Assembly (NCBI GenBank): GCA_021162325.1
Contig: JAGGYV010000236.1
Coordinates: 1 to 11,774 of the forward strand
Length of the DNA stretch: 11,774 nucleotides
Source: Desulfobacteraceae bacterium
Lineage (GTDB): Bacteria > Desulfobacterota > Desulfobacteria > Desulfobacterales > Desulfosalsimonadaceae
Reading direction: 5' to 3'
The notes under the pieces were generated by a model. That model was not told the DNA's origin, did not search any database, and worked only from the letters and a program-made list of their open reading frames with translations. Made by a program: the position numbers and the translations under genes. Shown here piece by piece: positions 5,980 to 11,774 of this stretch (position 1 is its first letter; each line of letters opens with the position of its first letter).

Positions 5980-8900
5980 ATGAAAGAGGGCGTATCAAAT
6001 ATAGCGGCAACAGATAACGAGCATTCCAACGGAAAGAAAATGAGCCTCGGTATTTGCCTGGGCGCATCCACCATATCCGTCGTCCAGGTGGAGGCAGACA
6101 GTAACGGTGACCAAAGGGGCAGTGCAGGGAAAAATAATGGCACGCGGGTTGTCGACTTTTCGGTTCATTCTCATGGCGGTAATCCAAAGCAGACCATGAT
6201 GTCTGTGGTAAAAAATCTTGATTTCAGCATATTTGACAAAATTGCGGTCACCGGAAGAAAATTTCAGAAGTTCGTTAACCTGTCCGCCATTTCAGAGCCG
6301 GAAGCAGTTGAGTATGCGTTTAAATTCGTAAAACCAAAAGACGTTGCCTGCCCGGCGGTGGTGTCGGCCGGGGGTGAAACCTTCATGACCTATGTGCTGG
6401 ACGGCAGCGGCCGGATATCCAACGTGCTGACAGGCAATAAATGCGCTTCGGGTACCGGAGAGTTTTTTCTCCAGCAACTTCGACGAATGGACATATCTCT
6501 TGAAGATATTGCGGACTGGACCGATACGGAGAATCCGTATCATGTATCGGGCCGATGTTCCGTGTTTTGTAAATCAGACTGCACCCACGCCACCAACAAG
6601 GGCATTCCAAAGTCAAGAGTCACGGCCGGACTGTGTGTTATGATGTCGAACAAGATTCTGGAACTTTTAAAAAAAGTGGATCGAAAAAACATCATGGTGA
6701 CCGGCGGAACCGCATTGAATAAAATGATGATCAGCAACCTGAAGGCTGAAATACCCGGGCTGATTGTTCCCAAGGAAGCCCCATATTTTGAGGCTTTGGG
6801 TACGGCGTTGTGGGCACTGGATCACCCGACCGCGCCGTTTCCCGGAAAAGACGCGCTTTTCAGAACGGAAATCGAACCGTTTGAATCTTTGCCGCCCCTG
6901 GCGAATTTCAAGGATCAGGTAGAATTTAAAACCATAAAAACAGACACGGTAAGGGACGGAGACAACTGCATTCTTGGCCTGGACGTGGGGTCTACCACCA
7001 CCAAAGCAGTTCTTTTGCGAAGAGATGACAATGCCATGCTTGCCACCATCTATCTGAGGACCAGCGGAGATCCGGTCGGCGCATCCCGGAAGTGTTATGC
7101 GTCGATTCTTGAGCAGGTGACATCCGTGGTTGATCCGGCCGGCATCAAAATTACCGGGCTGGGCGTCTGCGGTTCCGGCCGCCAGATAGCCGGGTTTCAT
7201 GCCATGACCGACGGTGTCATCAACGAGATTATCGCTCATGCGGCGGCGGCCGTATTTTTTGATGATAAGGTGGATACGATCTTTGAAATCGGCGGCCAGG
7301 ATGCAAAATATACGTATATTACCAACGGCGTATCTTCCGATTATGCAATGAACGAGGCGTGTTCCGCAGGAACCGGATCATTTCTTGAAGAGTCGGCGCA
7401 AGAATCGTTGAATGTTGCCATGGAAGACATAGCCGATATTGCGATGAAAGGCAAAAAACCGCCGAACTTTAACGACCAGTGCGCCGCATTTATCGCCTCA
7501 GATATTAAAAATGCAATTCACGAAGGCGTGGCACATGAGGATATTGTCGCGGGACTGGTATATTCCATCTGCATGAATTATACAAACCGTGTCAAAGGGA
7601 ACCGGCAGGTGGGAGAAAAAATCTTCATGCAGGGCGGCGTGTGCTATAACCATGCCATTCCTCTGGCTATGGCCGCCCTTGTGGGAAAACCGATCGTTGT
7701 CCCTCCGGAACCCGGGCTGATGGGCGCTTTTGGCGTCGCCCTTGAGGTGAAGAAACGAATTGAAAACAACCTCATGGAGGAGGGTCTGTTTGACCTTAAA
7801 ATTCTTGCAGAACGCGAGGTAAAGTATGGTAAATCATTTATATGCGGCGGCGGCAAAGAAAAATGTGACAGAAAATGTCATATTGCCATGATCGAGCTGG
7901 AGGGGAGAAAATATCCTTTTGGCGGTGCCTGTAACCGGTATTATAATTTAAGACGCAAGATTGCCTATGACATCAAAACGCTTGATCTGGTAAGATTTCG
8001 GCAATCGCTTATTTTTGATAAATATGCGGCCGCACTGCCGGAGCAGACAACACCCAGGGGCCGGGTGTGGATCAACCGAAGTTTTCTGGTGAATACCTAT
8101 TACCCGCTTTATTCAACTTTTTTTACCGAACTCGGGTATGAAGTTATTTTACCGGATAAGCCGTCCCAGGAAGGGATCGACAGGCGCGGGGCGGCTTTCT
8201 GCTATCCCGCGGAATTGGCCCATGGATTTTTTTATTCAATGATCGAGGCAAGTGAGCAACCGGATTTTATATTTCTTCCGCATTTTAAAACCATACCCTG
8301 TAGCAGCGAAAATGAAAGCTCTCAATTATGCCCGATTGTCCAGGGTGAAACATTCTTTCTGCAGACCACATTCAGAGACCCGATTGAAAAATTAAAAACA
8401 AAGGGTGCCCAAATATTGTCCCCGCTTCTGGATCTCAGGACAGGACTTGATGCCGGAATGGATTCATTTGTTGAGACAGCGGCCACGATGGGCGAATCAA
8501 AGAAAAAGGCTGTCAGTGCATTTAAAAAAGCAATAGACACACAAAACGCATGCTTTAAGGAGATGGCGGAAACCGGTAAAAAGGTGATGGCGGATCTGGA
8601 ATCAGATCCTGATAGAACGGCAATGGTGATATTTGCCAGATCCTATAACGGGTATGTGGAAGAGGCCAACATGGGGATCCCTCACAAACTGGTATCAAGG
8701 GGCGTCCAGGTTATTCCCATTGACTTTCTCAGCATAGAGGGTGAAAGTGCTAAAAAGCATATGTACTGGGGTATGGGGCAGCTGATTTTAAAGGCGGCCC
8801 GGTTTGTAAAAAAACATCCCCAGCTTTTCGGCACATATATCACCAATTTTTCCTGCGGACCGGATTCATTTCTCATCGGCTATTTCAGAAGCATTATGGG

Positions 8901-10386
8901 CAAAAAACCCTCTTTGACCCTTGAGCTCGACAGCCATTCAGCGGATGCCGGGATTGAAACACGGATAGAGGCGTATCTGGATATTGTGGCGACATTCCGG
9001 CAGCTCGAAGAACAGGAAAGTATCCCGGACAGAGTAATCCCGTACAGGGCATCAGGGATTTCTCTTGAAAACGGTGTCCCGATGGTGGTCACATCATCCG
9101 GAAAAACCATTCCCATGACGGATCCGGCCATCACGGTCCTTTTCCCGTCAGTGGGCCTGTTTGCAACGGAATCCCTGGGTGCTGTCTTTAAATCAAAAGG
9201 GTATAACACGTTTGTTCATCCGCCTTCCGACGACGCGATTCTGAAGCTCGGCCGGGCCAACACGAGCTGCAAAGAATGTTTGCCGCTCTTACTGACCACC
9301 GGATCATTGCTGAATTATATTCAAAATCATAAAAAGGACGGCGAAATCGTTGTTTATTTTATGCCCACCGGTTCGGGGCCGTGCCGGTTCGGACAGTACT
9401 ACGTTTTTATGGAAGATTTGCTCAAAAGATTGAATATCCCGGATGTGGCGCTGCTATCCCTTTCATCTGAAAATAGTTATGCGGGGCTTGGAAATGATTT
9501 TCAGATAAAGGCCTGGTGGGCGGTTATTGTATCAGACGTCATGGAAGACATCCGTTCCATGATTCTCGCCAATGCCAAGGATGTTAACGAAGCAATGGGC
9601 CTGCTTGAAAAAGAATGGGCCATGATAATCAAATCTCTTGAAACAGAAAATTTTGCGGGGCTGGAAAATCAGCTGCTGAAAACGAGCTGGAATCTGGGTG
9701 AAATTCCCATGAAACGGCCGCAGGAAGAAGTGCCGGTGATCTCTCTTTCCGGGGAGATGTTTGTTCGGAGGGACGGGATTTCCCGCAGGTATCTGACCGA
9801 AGTTCTGGCGAAGAGAGGGTTTGCGACAATCTGTGCGCCCATCGCGGAATGGATGATTTATTCGGACTACCTGGTGGATAAAAAACTGGTCTACATGTCC
9901 ATGACGCTTCTGGAAAAACTGGGCTTTATGATAAAAAAAAGAGTCATGGCAAAACATGAAAAACGCCTGAAGGCTTTGTTGCGAAAATCAGGTCTTGTTC
10001 ATGCGGAGATGGTGGATATGGATACCATCATTGATACCGCCCGGCCCTATGTTTCACCCAACCTGACGGGTGAAGTGGTCCTTACTGTGGGAAGCGCTAT
10101 TGCCGAAATCGTAAACCAGGCATGCGGTGTCATTGCCATCGGGCCTTTTGGGTGCATGCCGAACCGGATATCCGAGGCGATATTAAACGAGACCATGAAC
10201 CGGAAGGACAAGCTTAAAACCGCCCCGCAAGACACGCGGCTTAAGTCGATTCTTGAGGATGTTGAGGAACTTCCTTTTCTGGCGATTGAAAGTGACGGGT
10301 CGCCATTTCCCCAGTTGATTCTTGCAAAGCTCGAAGCCTTTTGTTTGCGGGCGGAACGATTGCATCACCGGATGATGCGACATTGA
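5980..10386 (+). CDS. Giant 2-hydroxyacyl-CoA dehydratase activase-type protein: two BcrA/BadF domains, DUF2229 and HgdB-like region
   Basis: A 1468-residue cytoplasmic protein. Domain 1 (about 22-290) and domain 2 (about 330-590) are BcrAD/BadFG activase folds of the ASKHA ATPase class. Domain 2 has intact nucleotide motifs: GLDVGSTTTKAV (333-344), IGGQDAKY (437-444) and MQGGVCYN (550-557). Its likely [4Fe-4S] cysteines are C461 (NEACSAGTGSF) and C501 (NDQCAAF). Domain 1 keeps the cysteines (C155 in NKCASGTGEF, C193 in GRCSVFC) but has GICLGASTIS and AGGETF in place of the usual ATP motifs. A cysteine set C622, C629, C633, C651 opens the DUF2229 part (about 620-995), which also has C741 in FCYPAELAHG. 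The C-terminal part (about 1060-1440) resembles the dehydratase D subunit HgdB, with C1097/C1100, C1135 (GPCRFGQY) and C1392 (GPFGCMP). Activases use ATP to push one electron from ferredoxin onto a dehydratase or reductase. The partner and substrate are unknown. ATG 6040 (M21) is an alternative start. Confidence 0.9.
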   Translation: MKEGVSNIAATDNEHSNGKKMSLGICLGASTISVVQVEADSNGDQRGSAGKNNGTRVVDFSVHSHGGNPKQTMMSVVKNLDFSIFDKIAVTGRKFQKFVNLSAISEPEAVEYAFKFVKPKDVACPAVVSAGGETFMTYVLDGSGRISNVLTGNKCASGTGEFFLQQLRRMDISLEDIADWTDTENPYHVSGRCSVFCKSDCTHATNKGIPKSRVTAGLCVMMSNKILELLKKVDRKNIMVTGGTALNKMMISNLKAEIPGLIVPKEAPYFEALGTALWALDHPTAPFPGKDALFRTEIEPFESLPPLANFKDQVEFKTIKTDTVRDGDNCILGLDVGSTTTKAVLLRRDDNAMLATIYLRTSGDPVGASRKCYASILEQVTSVVDPAGIKITGLGVCGSGRQIAGFHAMTDGVINEIIAHAAAAVFFDDKVDTIFEIGGQDAKYTYITNGVSSDYAMNEACSAGTGSFLEESAQESLNVAMEDIADIAMKGKKPPNFNDQCAAFIASDIKNAIHEGVAHEDIVAGLVYSICMNYTNRVKGNRQVGEKIFMQGGVCYNHAIPLAMAALVGKPIVVPPEPGLMGAFGVALEVKKRIENNLMEEGLFDLKILAEREVKYGKSFICGGGKEKCDRKCHIAMIELEGRKYPFGGACNRYYNLRRKIAYDIKTLDLVRFRQSLIFDKYAAALPEQTTPRGRVWINRSFLVNTYYPLYSTFFTELGYEVILPDKPSQEGIDRRGAAFCYPAELAHGFFYSMIEASEQPDFIFLPHFKTIPCSSENESSQLCPIVQGETFFLQTTFRDPIEKLKTKGAQILSPLLDLRTGLDAGMDSFVETAATMGESKKKAVSAFKKAIDTQNACFKEMAETGKKVMADLESDPDRTAMVIFARSYNGYVEEANMGIPHKLVSRGVQVIPIDFLSIEGESAKKHMYWGMGQLILKAARFVKKHPQLFGTYITNFSCGPDSFLIGYFRSIMGKKPSLTLELDSHSADAGIETRIEAYLDIVATFRQLEEQESIPDRVIPYRASGISLENGVPMVVTSSGKTIPMTDPAITVLFPSVGLFATESLGAVFKSKGYNTFVHPPSDDAILKLGRANTSCKECLPLLLTTGSLLNYIQNHKKDGEIVVYFMPTGSGPCRFGQYYVFMEDLLKRLNIPDVALLSLSSENSYAGLGNDFQIKAWWAVIVSDVMEDIRSMILANAKDVNEAMGLLEKEWAMIIKSLETENFAGLENQLLKTSWNLGEIPMKRPQEEVPVISLSGEMFVRRDGISRRYLTEVLAKRGFATICAPIAEWMIYSDYLVDKKLVYMSMTLLEKLGFMIKKRVMAKHEKRLKALLRKSGLVHAEMVDMDTIIDTARPYVSPNLTGEVVLTVGSAIAEIVNQACGVIAIGPFGCMPNRISEAILNETMNRKDKLKTAPQDTRLKSILEDVEELPFLAIESDGSPFPQLILAKLEAFCLRAERLHHRMMRH

Positions 10387-10423
10387 CATTTAAAGGGTCG
10401 CAATTACACATAATCATAATTTT

Positions 10424-10465
10424 TATACGCCAATTGTTTTGTTTTTTTGGAAAAAATGGCGTATA
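10424..10465. promoter_or_regulatory. Inverted repeat TATACGCCA / TGGCGTATA
   Basis: A perfect 9-bp inverted repeat (10424-10432 and 10457-10465) encloses a 24-base T- and A-rich loop, 38 bases after the giant gene's stop codon. It could be a weak terminator or mRNA-end hairpin for that gene, or a two-half-site operator for the lipoprotein gene. The long loop and the lack of a T-run after the stem argue against a classic intrinsic terminator. Confidence 0.4.
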
Positions 10466-10467
10466 GA
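10439..10467 (+). promoter_or_regulatory. Possible promoter of the lipoprotein gene
   Basis: TTGTTT (10439-10444) and TATAGA (10462-10467) are spaced by 17 bases, giving 3 and 4 matches to the sigma-70 hexamers. The -10 box sits on the right arm of the inverted repeat, so a repressor bound there would block it. The leader would be about 45 bases. The match is modest and the region is AT-rich, so this is only a candidate. Confidence 0.3.
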
Positions 10468-10479
10468 TAAAATTTATCT
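10465..10479. promoter_or_regulatory. 15-bp palindrome AGATAAA-A-TTTATCT
   Basis: A perfect 15-bp palindrome directly follows the right arm of the preceding inverted repeat, 40 bases before the lipoprotein start codon. It may be an operator or part of the leader's secondary structure. Nothing in the window identifies a protein that would bind it. Confidence 0.35.
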
Positions 10480-10506
10480 GAAACATGTGATTCCACAGAA
10501 CGGTAT

Positions 10507-10513
10507 AAGGAGA
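10507..10513 (+). promoter_or_regulatory. Ribosome binding site of the lipoprotein gene
   Basis: AAGGAGA lies 6 bases before ATG 10520. It is a near-ideal Shine-Dalgarno sequence and fixes the start of a gene that is cut by the window end. Confidence 0.8.
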
Positions 10514-10519
10514 CGTGAC

Positions 10520-11774
10520 ATGCAGCAATGCTCACCGGTCAAGCTGGTTTTTTTATTTATAGCGGCCGTTTTTCTCTTTTCCTGCAGCTCATCAATTCCC
10601 CGGCCGACCCCCGATTTTCCTGAAGCGGCATTAAACCCGATTGATGAAGTCAACAAGATAGAAAATGAAATTATCATTGCCAGGCAAAGCCAAATAGATG
10701 TTTTGTCTCCCGATATATTTGCCCGGGCGGAAAATTCATTTTTAAAAGCCAAAGCCGAAGCTGAAGAAGGCAGTGACATATCGGTGGTATCCGAGCATAC
10801 GGATACGGCTCGGGATTATCTTCAAACAGCTGAAAAAAATGCTGCAGTGGCCCACACCATCCTGGCTCAGGTGATCGAAAGCCGAAATATGGCACGAGTC
10901 GCCGGTGCCACCAAGCTGGGGAAAAACTATCAAAATGTTGAAGAACAATTTTTAACACTGACCCGTTCCATTGAAAAGAACAATATTCATTATTCTCAAA
11001 AAAATGCGCCGGACGTTAATGAACTATACAAAAAGCTCGAATTACGGGCAATTAAAATTGAAACGATCGGTGAAGTCAGAGCCATACTGAATAAAGCGGA
11101 AGATGACGATGTCACCCAGTACGCCCCGGATTCGTTTGCACTGGCAAAAAAACTGCTAAATAAAACAGATGCCTTTATTTCTGAAAATCCTTATGCCAAG
11201 GAAGAAATGTATAAAATGGCCTGCAATAACCTGTTTATGGCCAGGCGCGCCCTTGCCATCGCGGATCAATGCAAAACCATTAAATCCATGCCGCCGGAAG
11301 AAATTGCGTTTTACGTGGAAGATACGTTAGGACTTTTTACCAGCAAACTCGGGGCACCAGACATGCGGGACCAGAAATTTTATATTCAGGTGAATAATAT
11401 TGAAGAATCCATTCAGTCCCTTCAGAACGACCACCAATTCATGTCGGAACAATTAAAAACAAAACGCACTGAAACTGAGACCATGCAGACGGCGTATGAT
11501 CAGCACGTAGACGAACTCAACCAGAAAATTGCTTTTCTGGAGGGGAAAACCAAAGAGGAACAGGTCGCCAATGAACAACTGATAGCAAGACAAAGGGCCA
11601 TGGAACAAAAACTGGCCGCAGAAAGACAGTTTAACCAACTATTTACCGAAGTTCAGAATTATTTTGCGGCAGATGAGGCAGATGTCTATAAAAAAGGCAA
11701 TCAACTGGTGATCCGATTAAAGGGCATCCAGTTCCCTGTGGGGCAGGCGATTATCATGCCGCATAATTATCATC
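10520..11774 (+). CDS. Outer-membrane lipoprotein with DUF4398-like repeats and the start of an OmpA-like domain (partial, 3' end missing)
   Basis: The frame is open from ATG 10520 to the window end, giving 418 residues with no stop. The N-terminus is a lipoprotein signal peptide: K8, a hydrophobic run (9-20) and the lipobox LFSC with C22 as the lipidated residue, followed by SSS, with no Asp at +2, which fits outer-membrane sorting. Two repeats share the pattern SPDIFARAENSFLKAK (about 63-78) and APDSFALAKKLLNK (about 201-214), typical of DUF4398-like periplasmic helical domains. Residues about 295-380 are rich in Glu, Gln and Lys and probably form a coiled coil. The last residues (QLVIRLKGIQFPVGQAII, 395-412) match the opening strand of an OmpA C-terminal peptidoglycan-binding domain. 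The protein would thus tie the outer membrane to the cell wall. The link to the giant upstream gene is unclear; a 133-base gap with its own signals separates them. Confidence 0.85.
   Translation, partial: MQQCSPVKLVFLFIAAVFLFSCSSSIPRPTPDFPEAALNPIDEVNKIENEIIIARQSQIDVLSPDIFARAENSFLKAKAEAEEGSDISVVSEHTDTARDYLQTAEKNAAVAHTILAQVIESRNMARVAGATKLGKNYQNVEEQFLTLTRSIEKNNIHYSQKNAPDVNELYKKLELRAIKIETIGEVRAILNKAEDDDVTQYAPDSFALAKKLLNKTDAFISENPYAKEEMYKMACNNLFMARRALAIADQCKTIKSMPPEEIAFYVEDTLGLFTSKLGAPDMRDQKFYIQVNNIEESIQSLQNDHQFMSEQLKTKRTETETMQTAYDQHVDELNQKIAFLEGKTKEEQVANEQLIARQRAMEQKLAAERQFNQLFTEVQNYFAADEADVYKKGNQLVIRLKGIQFPVGQAIIMPHNYH

Noticed and set aside
5757..6017. Small plus-strand frame of 86 residues before the giant gene
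   Set aside because: It starts with TTG inside the repeat palindrome, has no ribosome binding site, and overlaps the giant gene in another frame. Its hydrophobic look comes from AT-rich sequence.
5795..6187. Minus-strand frame of 130 residues across the intergenic region and the giant gene's start
   Set aside because: It overlaps a strongly supported gene on the opposite strand, and the product shows no recognisable motif.
6667..7239. 190-residue minus-strand frame inside the giant gene
   Set aside because: It is antisense to well-matched activase domains and has no motifs or ribosome binding site; a shadow frame.
3875..10386. Class II benzoyl-CoA reductase (Bam) cluster, since BamB is an AOR-family protein
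   Set aside because: No BamC-I-type partner genes are present, and the activase protein belongs to the ATP-dependent type. The AOR motifs here fit the family in general.
10424..10465. Intrinsic terminator of the giant gene
   Set aside because: The stem is only 9 bp with a 24-base loop and is not followed by a T-run; the T-rich stretch is inside the loop.

Overview
The window most resembles a chromosomal segment from an anaerobic, sulfate-reducer-like bacterium of the Desulfobacterota (Desulfobacteraceae-type). The grounds are an aldehyde:ferredoxin oxidoreductase (AOR) family protein, a very long double 2-hydroxyacyl-CoA dehydratase activase-type protein, and intergenic repeats that I recall as the kind dispersed in those genomes. 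The taxonomic call is an inference; there is no rRNA or other marker here.

Layout. Positions 1-403 carry no gene but hold three palindromic repeat structures. Positions 404-5617 are one tight minus-strand operon of four genes, in transcription order: a tungsten/molybdenum AOR-family oxidoreductase (5617-3875), a two-domain class II aldolase-like protein with many cysteines (3869-2703), a MoxR-type AAA+ ATPase (2699-1788) and a CoxE-type von Willebrand factor A (VWA) protein (1786-404). The gaps between them are 5, 3 and 1 bases. Positions 5618-5979 form an AT-rich divergent intergenic region that starts with a 133-bp repeat element and contains candidate operator and promoter sequences. The plus-strand gene at 5980-10386 encodes a 1468-residue protein: two BcrA/BadF-type activase domains, a DUF2229 region, and an HgdB-like C-terminal region. 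A 133-bp spacer with two palindromes follows. Then a lipoprotein gene starts at 10520 and runs off the window just as an OmpA-like domain begins.

How the genes may work together. MoxR/VWA pairs are known helpers that activate or insert metal cofactors into metalloenzymes (CoxD/CoxE, CbbQ/CbbO, NorQ/NorD). Their place at the end of an AOR operon suggests they mature or remodel the AOR enzyme or the cysteine-rich aldolase. The aldolase could release an aldehyde that the AOR oxidises to an acid while reducing ferredoxin. Reduced ferredoxin is the type of donor that activase proteins use, which gives a possible but unproven link to the divergent giant gene. The lipoprotein appears to be a separate cell-envelope gene with its own leader and strong ribosome binding site.
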